Source: HGM04593 sp045636125
Lineage (GTDB): Bacteria > Bacteroidota > Bacteroidia > Bacteroidales > Bacteroidaceae
Reading direction: 5' to 3'
DNA: 64,000 bases
NCBI GenBank assembly: GCA_045636125.1
Contig: JAZTWX010000001.1
Span: forward strand, 22,536-86,535
Part shown: positions 36,050 through 45,202 of the stretch, one piece after another
Numbering within the stretch: position 1 is the first letter of the stretch
Layout: every line of letters starts with the position of its first letter
Notes under the pieces: model-generated
The model's database searches: none
Seen by the model: only the letters and a program-made list of their open reading frames with translations
Told to the model about the DNA's origin: nothing
Made by a program: the position numbers and the translations under genes

Positions 36050-36484
36050 TTATCGATTATATAATTGAATGTACTCTTTATTGCGTAATTTGTTTATTTT
36101 CAAATAATGCGAGTCGCCCTCGTACGATTTTGCATTCTGCAGAATATCGTAGACAAGCGAGGCGATTGCATCGGTTGCAATGTTGTCGGTAACCATAATG
36201 TTGCTGCAACGGAACTCGCGCGAGCTTGCCCCTGCCTCCCAATTGCCGCCGATGATTGCTCCGCCGGGGGTGACGATGCGGAAGGTGGTGTCGTAAAAGG
36301 TGAATTTGTATTCTCCCTTTTCGGGCACCTCGCGTGTTGTGCCGTTCTGCACGAACGACAATTTCCAGTTATTGCCCACGAAAATTTCATCGAGGTCGTC
36401 CTCCTTGCTGCACGCCGCAAACAACAGAGTGAATGTGGCGAGAGTAAAAAGGCGCACAATGTTTTTAAGCGCAGTTCTTTCCAT
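36050..36484 (-). CDS. small lipoprotein, DUF4847-like
   Basis: A 144-residue lipoprotein. The signal MERTALKNIVRLFTLATFTLLFAAC decides the start at 36484, 2 bases after the M3 peptidase stop. The remainder is a single small beta domain (NWKLSFVQNG, YKFTFYDTTFRIVTPGG), reminiscent of lipocalin/META-like folds and of what I recall as DUF4847. Function unknown. Confidence 0.7.
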   Translation of the reverse strand: MERTALKNIVRLFTLATFTLLFAACSKEDDLDEIFVGNNWKLSFVQNGTTREVPEKGEYKFTFYDTTFRIVTPGGAIIGGNWEAGASSREFRCSNIMVTDNIATDAIASLVYDILQNAKSYEGDSHYLKINKLRNKEYIQLYNR

Positions 36485-36486
36485 AA

Positions 36487-38562
36487 TTAAAAATGCGGAC
36501 AAATAGTTTTTATTCCGTCGCGTTCAAGCAGGGGTTCAAGCTGCGGACGGTGTCCCCTGAAACGCATATAAAGTTCCATAGGATGCTCGGTGTCACCTTT
36601 TGAAAGGATATTGTCGCGGAACGATTGTGCAACTTTCATATTCAACACTCCCTCTTCCTTGAAGCGCGAGAAGGCATCGGCATCGAGCATTTCGGCCCAT
36701 TTGTAACTGTAATATCCGGCAGAATATCCGCCCGACATTATGTGACTGAACTGCGGAGTAATGCCCGTCTCCTCAATTGTGGGCAACAATGCAAGCGCGG
36801 CGGTGGATGCGTGCTCGTAAGCAAGCACATCTCCCTCGAAAGGTTGTGAAATATTGTGCCAAGCCTGGTCGGTGAGTCCCAACCTTACTTGTCTTATACA
36901 TTGGTAGGCTGCATTGAAATTGCGTGCAGCGATAATCTTTTCGAGAATATCCTGCGGTATGGTTTCACCTGTTTCGTGGTGGAAAGCAAAGGCTTTGAGG
37001 AACTCCTCTTCCACGGCAAAATTCTCCATTATCTGCGATGGCATTTCTACAAAATCCCATAATACATTAGGGCTGCAAAGGCTGGCGTATGTAACATTTG
37101 AGAGTATACCGTGCAGGCAGTGACCGAACTCATGCAACAGAGTATTCATCTCGTCGAAATTGAGCAAGGTGGGCTTGCCCGGCAAGGGCTTGCGGTAGTT
37201 GGTCGAGAGTGTCACGTGCGGGCGATGGTCGGTGCCGTCGCTGTCGCGGTACTGCATTTTGAGAGAGTCCATCCAGGCGCCGGCGTGCTTGCCCTTGCGT
37301 GCATAGAAATCGCAGTAGAGCAGTGCAAGGTATGTGCCGTCGTAATCGTACACCTCCCACACTTTAACATCGGGGTTGAAGGTGGGGATATTGTGGTTCT
37401 GCTTGAATGTGATGCCGTAGAGACGGGTAGCAAGATAGAATGCGCCGTAAATCACATGGTCCAGATTAAAATAGGGGCGCACAGTCTCGTCGCTCAAGCT
37501 ATATTTTTTCTCTTTGAGTTTTTCGGAGTAGAAAGCAAAATCCCAGGGCTGAAATTCAAAATTCTCCCCCTCGAGCTCTGCCGCAAAGGCTTTAACCGCA
37601 TCCACATCGGCGCGTCCGGCGGGCAGGTAACTCCATGTGAGCTTGCCGAGCATTGAAAACACGGCATCGGTTGTCTGCGCCATACGGTCGGCAAGCACAT
37701 AGTCGCTGTATGTGTTGTAACCGAGCAGACGGGCTAGCTGCAGGCGGGTGTTTACTATCTCCTTTACAATTTCGCGGTTGTCGTGCGCGTTGCCCTTTGA
37801 ACCTATTGTATTATAGGCCATAAACATTTGTCGGCGCAATTCGCGGTCGCGGCAGAATGTGATGAAAGGTAGATAGCTCGGGCGGTGCAAGGTAAAAATC
37901 CACCCGCTCTTGTCGCTCTCTTTTGCAGCTTTTTCAGCCGACTCGATGAGGTCGGCAGGGAGGCCTTCAAGGCTGGCTGCATCGGTTACGTGCAGGGTAT
38001 ACGCATCGGTGTCTTTTATTATATTCTCCTGGAATTTGAGCGAGAGGGTTGTAAGTTTCTTGCTCAGGGCGCGATACTCGTCGCGACCTTCTGCAGGGAG
38101 GTTGGCACCCGAACGTACAAAGCTTGTATATATCTCTTCCACCAAACGTTTGTCCTCGGTTGAGTGAGAGGCTGGCAAGGTTTCGCGCACGGCCTTTATG
38201 CGGGCAAAAAGCTCCTCGTTCAGGCTTATATCGTTGCGGTGCTCGGTGTATAGTTGCTGAATTTCTTCCTCCACCGCCACAATTTCGTCGTAGCTGTGCG
38301 AATATATCAAAGCGTTGAACGCGCACAGAACCTCTCCCAGCATTGTTCCGCCACGCTCATAGACCAAAATGGTGTTTTCGAATGTGGGCACAGAGCTGTC
38401 GGCACAGATTGCTGCAATATTCTCTTTTTCTCTTTTTATACCCTCCTTTACGGCGGGGATAAAATGTTCGAGTGCAATACGGTCATAAGGAATTGCATCG
38501 AACGGTGTTCCGTAGGGCTCAAAGAAGGGGTTCTTCCCGATTGTATTTTTATTATTGCTCAT
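36487..38562 (-). CDS. M3-family zinc oligopeptidase (Dcp/OpdA type)
   Basis: A 691-residue metallopeptidase without a signal peptide, so it acts on cytoplasmic oligopeptides. The zinc site is LLHEFGHCLHG (about residue 477), with the third ligand glutamate some 25 residues on. The N-terminal NPFFEPYGTPFDAIPYD and the C-terminal GYYSYKWAEMLDADAF are Dcp-like. Length is as for Dcp (about 680-715). First gene of the five-gene operon. Confidence 0.92.
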   Translation of the reverse strand: MSNNKNTIGKNPFFEPYGTPFDAIPYDRIALEHFIPAVKEGIKREKENIAAICADSSVPTFENTILVYERGGTMLGEVLCAFNALIYSHSYDEIVAVEEEIQQLYTEHRNDISLNEELFARIKAVRETLPASHSTEDKRLVEEIYTSFVRSGANLPAEGRDEYRALSKKLTTLSLKFQENIIKDTDAYTLHVTDAASLEGLPADLIESAEKAAKESDKSGWIFTLHRPSYLPFITFCRDRELRRQMFMAYNTIGSKGNAHDNREIVKEIVNTRLQLARLLGYNTYSDYVLADRMAQTTDAVFSMLGKLTWSYLPAGRADVDAVKAFAAELEGENFEFQPWDFAFYSEKLKEKKYSLSDETVRPYFNLDHVIYGAFYLATRLYGITFKQNHNIPTFNPDVKVWEVYDYDGTYLALLYCDFYARKGKHAGAWMDSLKMQYRDSDGTDHRPHVTLSTNYRKPLPGKPTLLNFDEMNTLLHEFGHCLHGILSNVTYASLCSPNVLWDFVEMPSQIMENFAVEEEFLKAFAFHHETGETIPQDILEKIIAARNFNAAYQCIRQVRLGLTDQAWHNISQPFEGDVLAYEHASTAALALLPTIEETGITPQFSHIMSGGYSAGYYSYKWAEMLDADAFSRFKEEGVLNMKVAQSFRDNILSKGDTEHPMELYMRFRGHRPQLEPLLERDGIKTICPHF

Positions 38563-38589
38563 ATAGTTCGTAGGATTTTGAATATTTTG

Positions 38590-38597
38590 CGAAGATA
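38590..38597 (-). promoter_or_regulatory. -7 element of the M3 peptidase operon
   Basis: TATCTTCG on the minus strand, 27 bases upstream of the start. The spacing is right for a phylum-type promoter; no -33 TTG was found. Confidence 0.45.
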
Positions 38598-38700
38598 ATT
38601 ATTTCCTTTTGCATTGCCGCTTTACGCAAGCATAATATTTATTAAATATTTATTTTAATAGTAAAACAAACGGGAGGAGTATACTGTTCGCCAACAAGTA

Positions 38701-38733
38701 AAAAAAAAGAGGCCGCGTTCAAACGCAGCCTCT
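38701..38733 (-). terminator. terminator of nagA
   Basis: On the minus strand gaggctgcgtt/aacgcggcctc (38709-38732, one mismatch) is followed by eight T (complement of 38701-38708), 24 bases after the nagA stop. Confidence 0.9.
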
Positions 38734-38756
38734 CAGGTATTTCAATAACAGGTTGA

Positions 38757-39920
38757 TTACAGAGTGTATGTGCCCTCAACAAGTTTACCCATTGCCCAAA
38801 CGGCGCGGATGTTCAAAGCCTCGTCGAGAATCATAATGTCGGCATCCTTGTCCTTTTGCAAAGAACCCTTGCGGTCGTAAACGCCCATAATCTTAGAGGG
38901 TGTCTCCGAAGCCATACGGATAGCATCTTCCAAAGGAATTTCAGCCTTCTGGACCAATGTGCGGATGAGACGGTCCATTGTTGCAACGCTACCTGCAAGA
39001 GCTGTGCGGTCGGCAAGTTTACAAACACCGTCCTCGATGATTACGCGGGGGTCGAATGCTGTGTTGCTGTCGCTGGCTGCACAGGCAAGAGCGTCGGTGA
39101 TTACACAAGCACGCTCAACACCCTTTATGCGATGAACAAGACGCAGGATTGTGGGAGGAACGTGGATGCCGTCGGCAACAACCTCCACGGTCATATCCTC
39201 GTGCAAGTAGATACTCTCTACCGTACCCTCGTATTTATACTCGCGGCGTTTGTGGAAACCGGGCATTGCGTTGTAGAAGTGTGTTGCGTGGGTATAACCA
39301 TTCTGGTATGCAACGTGAATATCGTCATACTCGGCCTGTGTGTGTGCAACCGAGGCAAGAATTCCTTTTGATGTAATGTATTTACCGAACTGCATTGCAC
39401 CGGGGAGCTCGGGAGCTGCGTCCCAACGCTTGATGCAGTTCCATTTTTCAACCAAGGGGATGTACTCTTTAGGATCGGGGTCTTTGATATTCTCGGGCAA
39501 CTGACCACCGGCCATTGCCATATTGAGATAGTGACCTTCCAAGTGCAAACCGAGCACGGGGCTGTCAGGCTCGGCCATCAACTTTGTACAAGTTTCGGCA
39601 GCAGCCTCAATCATAGGAACGGTTGAAGATGAAAGGGTGGGGAAGATACTTGTTGTACCGTGCTTCATATGAGCGTTCACCGCTGTTCTGAAAGCCTCTT
39701 CGGTACCCTCCATAAAGTCGGCACCGCCACCACCGTGAATGTGAATTTCCACACCACCGGGAACAACATACATTCCCTTGGCATCAACCACTTCGGCACC
39801 AATTACTGCAAGGTCGCAGTTGGTAACCTCCAAAATCTTGTTGTCTCTGATAATTACAGAACCATCCTTCAACCATCCTTGGGGAGTAAGGATTTTCGCA
39901 TTGATAATTTGCGTCAGCAT
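38757..39920 (-). CDS. nagA: N-acetylglucosamine-6-phosphate deacetylase
   Basis: A 387-residue amidohydrolase that removes acetate from GlcNAc-6-phosphate in the cytoplasm. The metal-site motif is EIHIHGGGGADF (about 57-68), with the GLHLEGHYLN loop (about 130), AHTQAEYD and a HATHFYNAMPG region. ITDALACAASD near 270 carries the catalytic aspartate. It is alone here, without nagB. The GH20 hexosaminidase and the NahK-like kinase lie elsewhere in the window. Confidence 0.95.
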   Translation of the reverse strand: MLTQIINAKILTPQGWLKDGSVIIRDNKILEVTNCDLAVIGAEVVDAKGMYVVPGGVEIHIHGGGGADFMEGTEEAFRTAVNAHMKHGTTSIFPTLSSSTVPMIEAAAETCTKLMAEPDSPVLGLHLEGHYLNMAMAGGQLPENIKDPDPKEYIPLVEKWNCIKRWDAAPELPGAMQFGKYITSKGILASVAHTQAEYDDIHVAYQNGYTHATHFYNAMPGFHKRREYKYEGTVESIYLHEDMTVEVVADGIHVPPTILRLVHRIKGVERACVITDALACAASDSNTAFDPRVIIEDGVCKLADRTALAGSVATMDRLIRTLVQKAEIPLEDAIRMASETPSKIMGVYDRKGSLQKDKDADIMILDEALNIRAVWAMGKLVEGTYTL

Positions 39921-40411
39921 AATATTTGTGTGTTAAGTAAGTTTTTTCAAGCACAAAGCCCCTTACGCGGCATTGCAATTACAAAGTTATCTAAAATTAA
40001 TTGTCTTTGAAAAACTTTTTGCAAAAAATATTACGAAAAAAATGCGCTATGCGGCAGATATCGCATTATGCGGTAATGATTGAGCAGAACATTCTTTCAC
40101 CGAAATTCAAAAATTTGCCACAAATAAAAACATTTTGTAAAGAAAGAACTTGAATTTACTTACATTTTGTAACAGCTTTCAAAAAATCCGATTTCTGCAA
40201 AAGCGGGTGGTTTTTCGAGTAAAAATCAAAAATGAGATAAAAATTTTTAGAAAAGTGCTTAAAATCGCTTCCAAAATTAAAATTACGACGTGCTTTTCCT
40301 TGCATTTCTTTTGAAAATAGACGACGTAAGGATATTTTTGCAAAAATTTTTATTTTTTACAAAAAGCAAGCATTTGCACATTATTCTACAGTAAACAAAA
40401 AACACTACAAT
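39921..40411. other. 491-bp AT-rich divergent regulatory gap, nagA / glnN
   Basis: No reading frame of substance. Near nagA is TAACTTTG on the minus strand (39982-39989), a likely -7 element. The dyad aatgcg (40041-40046) / cgcatt (40062-40067) overlaps two copies of tatgcgg (from 40048 and 40067). Two exact copies of acattttgtaa lie at 40130-40140 and 40162-40172, 32 bp apart. The glnN promoter is at 40310-40341. The length and motif content suggest regulated transcription of glnN. Confidence 0.55.
40310..40341 (+). promoter_or_regulatory. promoter of glnN
   Basis: TTTG (40310-40313), 20 bases, TATTTTTG (40334-40341): both promoter elements of the phylum at correct spacing, giving a leader of about 60 nt. 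Confidence 0.75.
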
Positions 40412-42595
40412 ATGTCAAAGCTCAGATTCGAAGTTATAACAGCCGCTTTTGGCAAGAAAGCCGTGGAGGTGCCCAACAAAGAGGAACGTCCATCAAATTA
40501 CTACGGTATAAACGTATTCAACCGCGAAAAGATGTACAAATATCTCCCCAAAGAGGTGTACACAAGCCTTACCAACGTTATTGACAACGGCTCTACGTTC
40601 GACAGCTCGCTTGCCGACATTGTTGCCGAGGGAATGAAGCGCTGGGCAATAGAGAACGGTGCGACACATTATACCCACTGGTTCCACCCGCTCACCGAGA
40701 CAACTGCCGAAAAGCACGACGCCTTCATTGAGCACGACAGCAAGGGTGGTGTGCTCGAAGAGTTTTCGGGCAAGCTGCTTGTGCAGCAGGAACCCGATGC
40801 TTCGTCGTTCCCCAACGGTGGTATACGCAGTACATTCGAGGCACGCGGTTACAGCGCCTGGGACCCCACCTCGCCTGCGTTCCTCATTGGCAACACATTG
40901 TGCATCCCCACTGTATTTATATCGTATACGGGCGAGGCGCTCGACTACAAAGCTCCCTTGCTTAAATCTCTGCGCGCAGTGGACAAAGCTGCAACCGAGG
41001 TGTGCCGTTATTTCGACAAGAATGTAAAAAAGGTTACCACATACCTCGGTTGGGAACAGGAGTATTTTCTCGTCGACGAGGGTATGTTGCTTGCCCGCCC
41101 CGACCTCTTGCTCACCGGCCGCACCCTTATGGGACACGACAGCGCAAAAAACCAACAGCTCGAGGACCACTATTTCGGTTCAATCCCCGCGCGTGTGGCT
41201 GCATTTATGAAAGAGCTGGAAATTGAGGCTATAAAGCTGGGAATACCGGCAAAGACCTGCCACAACGAGGCTGCGCCCAACCAGTTTGAGCTTGCACCCA
41301 TATATGAAGAGTGCAACCTTGCCGTTGACCACAATATGCTCATAATGGCACTTATGAAGGATGTTGCCCGCCGCCACGGCTTCCGCGTACTGTTGCACGA
41401 AAAGCCCTTCAAGGGGATAAACGGTTCGGGCAAACACAACAACTGGTCGCTTGGTACCGACACTGGCACACAGCTTATGGCACCGGGAAAAACCGACAAG
41501 GACAACCTGCGTTTCATTACATTCGTGGTGAACACCCTTGCTGCAATCTATCGCCACAACGGTCTTTTGAAAGCCAGCATAATGTCGGCTGCCAACTCGC
41601 ATCGTTTGGGTGCAGCCGAGGCGCCTCCCGCCATTATTTCGAGTTTCTTGGGTTCGCACCTCTCTTCTATTCTCGACCATATGGAAACAACCGACGATGT
41701 TGTGAAAATATTGAGCAAAAAGGAGTTGCGCCTAAATATTCCCGCGCTCCCCGAGCTTATGATAGACAACACCGACCGCAACCGCACATCACCTTTTGCC
41801 TTCACCGGTAACCGTTTCGAGTTCCGCGCGGTGGGTGCCGAGGCCAACTGTGCATCGGCAATGATTGCGCTCAACACAGCAATGGCCGAACAGCTCACAA
41901 TTTTCAAAAAAGAGGTTGACACACTCATAGAGCGTGGCGCAGGCAAGGAAGAGGCAATTGTAAAAATCATACGCAAATACATAAAGTACAGCAAGCCCAT
42001 TCGTTTCGACGGCAACGGATATTCCGAAGAGTGGCGCCGCGAGGCATCGAGCCGTGGCCTCGACTGCGAGGCAAGCGCACCCATTGTATTCGACCGTTAC
42101 CTCGACAAGGAAAGCGTTGAAATGTTCCGCAAAATGGAGGTTATGACCGAAACTGAACTTCGCGCCCGCAACGAGATAAAGTGGGAGATGTACACTAAGA
42201 AGATTCAAATTGAGGCCCGCGTTCTTGGTGACCTTGCTCTCAACCACATAATACCCACAGTCACAAAATACCAGAGTTCACTGCTCGACAATGTGATTAA
42301 AATGGAGCAGGTGATGGGCAAGGAAGAGGGCGACCTCCTGTCGGCCGAAAACATTTCACTTATAAGAGAGATAGCAACAAGCACAGCAGAAATACGCCGT
42401 CTTGTGAACCAGATGGTGGAGCGCCGCAAAGTTGCCAACCGCATCCCCACAGAGCGCGACAAGGCTATTGCTTACCACGACACCGTAGCGCCTATGCTCG
42501 AAGAGATTCGCAGCCACATAGACAAGCTCGAGCTTGTGGTGGACAACGAATTGTGGACCCTGCCCAAGTATCGCGAGCTGTTGTTTATCTGCTAA
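40412..42595 (+). CDS. glnN: glutamine synthetase, type III
   Basis: A 727-residue GSIII, much longer than GSI (about 470). It makes glutamine from glutamate, ammonia and ATP. Visible family blocks are YFLVDEGMLLARPDL (about 225), HNEAAPNQFELAPIYEE (about 286), LLHEKPFKGINGSGKHNN (about 328) and NRTSPFAFTGNRFEFR (about 455), followed by a long helical C-terminal extension peculiar to GSIII. It is the main ammonia-assimilating synthetase of Bacteroides. A 491-bp upstream region with paired direct repeats suggests control by nitrogen status. Confidence 0.96.
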   Translation: MSKLRFEVITAAFGKKAVEVPNKEERPSNYYGINVFNREKMYKYLPKEVYTSLTNVIDNGSTFDSSLADIVAEGMKRWAIENGATHYTHWFHPLTETTAEKHDAFIEHDSKGGVLEEFSGKLLVQQEPDASSFPNGGIRSTFEARGYSAWDPTSPAFLIGNTLCIPTVFISYTGEALDYKAPLLKSLRAVDKAATEVCRYFDKNVKKVTTYLGWEQEYFLVDEGMLLARPDLLLTGRTLMGHDSAKNQQLEDHYFGSIPARVAAFMKELEIEAIKLGIPAKTCHNEAAPNQFELAPIYEECNLAVDHNMLIMALMKDVARRHGFRVLLHEKPFKGINGSGKHNNWSLGTDTGTQLMAPGKTDKDNLRFITFVVNTLAAIYRHNGLLKASIMSAANSHRLGAAEAPPAIISSFLGSHLSSILDHMETTDDVVKILSKKELRLNIPALPELMIDNTDRNRTSPFAFTGNRFEFRAVGAEANCASAMIALNTAMAEQLTIFKKEVDTLIERGAGKEEAIVKIIRKYIKYSKPIRFDGNGYSEEWRREASSRGLDCEASAPIVFDRYLDKESVEMFRKMEVMTETELRARNEIKWEMYTKKIQIEARVLGDLALNHIIPTVTKYQSSLLDNVIKMEQVMGKEEGDLLSAENISLIREIATSTAEIRRLVNQMVERRKVANRIPTERDKAIAYHDTVAPMLEEIRSHIDKLELVVDNELWTLPKYRELLFIC

Positions 42596-42607
42596 AAACA
42601 TTTTACA

Positions 42608-43903
42608 ATGAGAGCTAAGACACTTGGAAAAGCATTGCTGGCAATTTCGCCCATTATAGTAATGCTCACAATATACCTTGCGGGCTCGGTTATTGCGGGA
42701 GATTTTTACAAAATCCCCATAAGCGTGGCTTTTCTTGTAGCTTCGGTGTATGCCATATTGATTACCCGCGGGGCGAGCCTCGACCTGCGCATCGAGACTT
42801 TCTCGCAAGGAGCTGCAAACCCACGTCTGCTGCTTATGACGTGGATTTTCATCCTTGCAGGTGCTTTTGCAGCTCTTGCAAAGGCTATGGGTGCGGTTGA
42901 TGCAACAGTTGCCTTCACCCTGCATTTTGTGCCGGAGAACTTTTTGCCTGTGGGCATTTTCCTTGCAGCCTGTTTCATATCGGTTGCGGTGGGAACATCG
43001 GTGGGCACAATCGTTGCGCTCACGCCTATAGCCACAACACTCTCCGCGCAGATAGGGTATGACACTGCGTGGCTTGTTGCAGTGGTTGTGGGAGGTGCAT
43101 TTTTCGGCGACAACCTTTCATTTATTTCGGACACGACAATCGCTGCTACACAGACACAGGGCTGCTCTATGCGCGACAAATTCCGCACAAACTTTCTGCT
43201 TGTGCTGCCTGCAGCCCTCGCCACAATTGCAATATACCTTTTTATGGGCATTGAAACGGGAGTCACCGGGAATAATGCCCTCGTTCCCGGCGATATTATA
43301 AAAATGTTGCCTTACCTGCTTGTAATTGTAACCGCTCTTGCCGGAGTAAACGTGCTGGTGGTGCTCACTATCGGAATTATTACAACAGGAATTATAGGTG
43401 TGTGCACACAGTCGTTCGACATTGTGAGTGCTTTCACCGCTGCTGGTGGTGGAATAAGCTCAATGGGCGACCTTATAATAGTTACACTGCTTGCGGGTGG
43501 CCTTTTAGAGATGCTCAACAAGGGTGGTGGTATGGGTTATATCATCCGCCTTGTGACCTACCGCATACGTTCGAAGCGCTCGGCCGAATTTTCTATCACG
43601 CTGCTCACAGCGCTGTCCAACCTCTGCACGGCAAACAACACAATTGCCATACTATCGACCGGGGAAATTGCCAGCAAGATATCAAAGGAATTCGGTATTG
43701 CACCGCGCAGGGTTGCCAGCCTCATGGACACAACATCGTGCTTTGTGCAGGGCATTATCCCTTATGGCGCACAGATTCTTATAGCGGCCGGCCTTGCGCA
43801 CATAACCCCCGTGGCAATAATCCCAAACCTCTATTACCCGGCCTTCATTGGAGCAATGGTGGTGGTTTCAATTCTGCTACAATTACCTAAATGCAACAAA
43901 TAG
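42608..43903 (+). CDS. NhaC-family Na+/H+ antiporter
   Basis: A 431-residue inner-membrane protein with about 11-12 spans. The conserved block GTSVGTIVALTPIA (about 137), then GGAFFGDNLSFISDTTIAA (about 160), with its buried charged residues, is the NhaC-type transport signature. The second half repeats a TANNTIAIL-like motif (CTANNTIAILSTGEIA). It exchanges Na+ for protons, or possibly a carboxylate, as in some relatives. It begins 12 bases after glnN and is probably co-transcribed; the reason for the pairing is unclear. Confidence 0.85.
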   Translation: MRAKTLGKALLAISPIIVMLTIYLAGSVIAGDFYKIPISVAFLVASVYAILITRGASLDLRIETFSQGAANPRLLLMTWIFILAGAFAALAKAMGAVDATVAFTLHFVPENFLPVGIFLAACFISVAVGTSVGTIVALTPIATTLSAQIGYDTAWLVAVVVGGAFFGDNLSFISDTTIAATQTQGCSMRDKFRTNFLLVLPAALATIAIYLFMGIETGVTGNNALVPGDIIKMLPYLLVIVTALAGVNVLVVLTIGIITTGIIGVCTQSFDIVSAFTAAGGGISSMGDLIIVTLLAGGLLEMLNKGGGMGYIIRLVTYRIRSKRSAEFSITLLTALSNLCTANNTIAILSTGEIASKISKEFGIAPRRVASLMDTTSCFVQGIIPYGAQILIAAGLAHITPVAIIPNLYYPAFIGAMVVVSILLQLPKCNK

Positions 43904-43917
43904 TTTACGTTGCAAGT

Positions 43918-43948
43918 TTTGCAAAACGGAAGATATAGGCTATATTCG
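43918..43948 (+). promoter_or_regulatory. promoter of ribE
   Basis: TTTG (43918-43921), 19 bases, TATATTCG (43941-43948), 35 bases before the start. The 80-bp gap is too short for an FMN riboswitch. Confidence 0.7.
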
Positions 43949-43983
43949 CAAACCAAAAGAAATAAAATAAAAAAAGAGATATT

Positions 43984-44583
43984 ATGTTTTCAGGAATAGT
44001 TGAAGAATTCGCAACAGTAACAAAGCTTGTTCGCGAGCAGGGCAACCTGCACCTCACCCTCACCTGCTCGTTCGTAAACGAGTTGAAGATAGACCAGAGC
44101 GTGTCGCACAATGGAGTGTGCCTCACCGTTGTAGACATTACCGGCAACGAATACACCGTTACCGCTATGCACGAAACGCTTGAGCGTTCGAACATAGGCC
44201 TTCTTGAGGTGGGTGACAAGGTGAACGTTGAGCGCAGTATGATGATGAACGGACGTCTCGACGGACACATTGTACAGGGACACGTGGATGACACCGCGGA
44301 GTGTGTCGATGTAAAGGATGCCGACGGCAGCTGGTATTACACTTTCCGCTACAACTACAGCGACGAGATGGCAGCTAAAGGTTACCTCACGGTGGACAAA
44401 GGTTCGGTAACGGTAAACGGCGTGAGCCTCACAGTGTGCGAGCCCACAAACGGCTCTTTCAAAGTTGCCATAATCCCTTATACATACGAAAATACCAATT
44501 TCCACACCATTAAGGTGGGCACAAAGGTTAATCTCGAGTTCGACATTATTGGCAAATATATTGCCCGTATGATAAACAAATAA
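43984..44583 (+). CDS. ribE: riboflavin synthase alpha chain
   Basis: A 199-residue enzyme that converts two molecules of 6,7-dimethyl-8-ribityllumazine to riboflavin. It consists of two lumazine-binding domains: it opens with the diagnostic MFSGIVEE and has LEVGDKVNVERSMMMNGRLDGHIVQGHVD, with the repeat continuing as GSVTVNGVSLTVCEP. Length matches the family (about 200). A nitroreductase, itself a flavoprotein, follows after 3 bases. Confidence 0.96.
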   Translation: MFSGIVEEFATVTKLVREQGNLHLTLTCSFVNELKIDQSVSHNGVCLTVVDITGNEYTVTAMHETLERSNIGLLEVGDKVNVERSMMMNGRLDGHIVQGHVDDTAECVDVKDADGSWYYTFRYNYSDEMAAKGYLTVDKGSVTVNGVSLTVCEPTNGSFKVAIIPYTYENTNFHTIKVGTKVNLEFDIIGKYIARMINK

Positions 44584-44586
44584 GCA

Positions 44587-45132
44587 ATGAACACCTTTTT
44601 GGAGCTTGCACAATCCAGGCAGAGCGACCGCTCCTTCGAGCCCGGCCGCTCAATTGAGCCTGAAAAGCTGCAGCGCATTCTTGAAGCGGGGCGCATAGCT
44701 CCGTCGGCCTGCAATGGGCAGCCGTGGCACTTTACCGTTGTTACCGACAGCGAACTGCTGCCTGCAGTGGGCAAGGCCACGTCGAGTTTGGGAATGAACA
44801 AGTTTGTCAAAGATGCTTCGGCGCTTGTTCTCATCACTCACGAGCCAACAAACTTTACTTCCAAACTGGGTTGCGGCATTAAGGATAAGGATTTTCCAAT
44901 GATGGACCTGGGCATCGCATCGGCCTACATAACCCTTGCCGCCGAAGACGAAGGCATTGGCAGTTGCATACTCGGGTGGTTCGACGAGAAGAAGATTAAA
45001 CAGCTCACGGGTATTCCCGAAAAGCGCCGCCTTATGCTCATTATAGCTCTTGGCTACGCAGCAAAGCCCAAACGCAAAAAAGTGCGTAAAGAGTGGGATA
45101 AGGTTGTTTCATTTGAAAGATACAAAGGGTAA
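44587..45132 (+). CDS. nitroreductase-family flavoprotein
   Basis: A 181-residue FMN-binding protein of the nitroreductase fold. RQSDRSFEPGRSI near the start, IAPSACNGQPWHF (about 38-50) and the C-terminal IIALGYAAKPKRKK are the usual cofactor-contact segments. Such enzymes reduce nitro-aromatics, quinones or enones with NAD(P)H; the natural substrate is unknown. It is translated from the same mRNA as riboflavin synthase, 3 bases downstream. Confidence 0.88.
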   Translation: MNTFLELAQSRQSDRSFEPGRSIEPEKLQRILEAGRIAPSACNGQPWHFTVVTDSELLPAVGKATSSLGMNKFVKDASALVLITHEPTNFTSKLGCGIKDKDFPMMDLGIASAYITLAAEDEGIGSCILGWFDEKKIKQLTGIPEKRRLMLIIALGYAAKPKRKKVRKEWDKVVSFERYKG

Positions 45133-45141
45133 AGATTTCCC

Positions 45142-45186
45142 TATAATGAGTCACGCGCATCCAATGGGTGCGCGTGACTCATTATA
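45142..45186. terminator. bidirectional hairpin between nitroreductase and BspA-like genes
   Basis: A stem of about 21 bp (45142-45162 with 45166-45186, one G-U pair) around a 3-nt loop, flanked by AT-rich sequence, between convergent genes. There is no long T run on either side. Confidence 0.75.
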
Positions 45187-45202
45187 TATAAGATATAGGG
45201 CT

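Noticed and set aside
43904..43983. FMN riboswitch before riboflavin synthase
   Set aside because: The gap is only 80 bases and is occupied by a recognisable promoter; no conserved FMN-aptamer boxes are seen.
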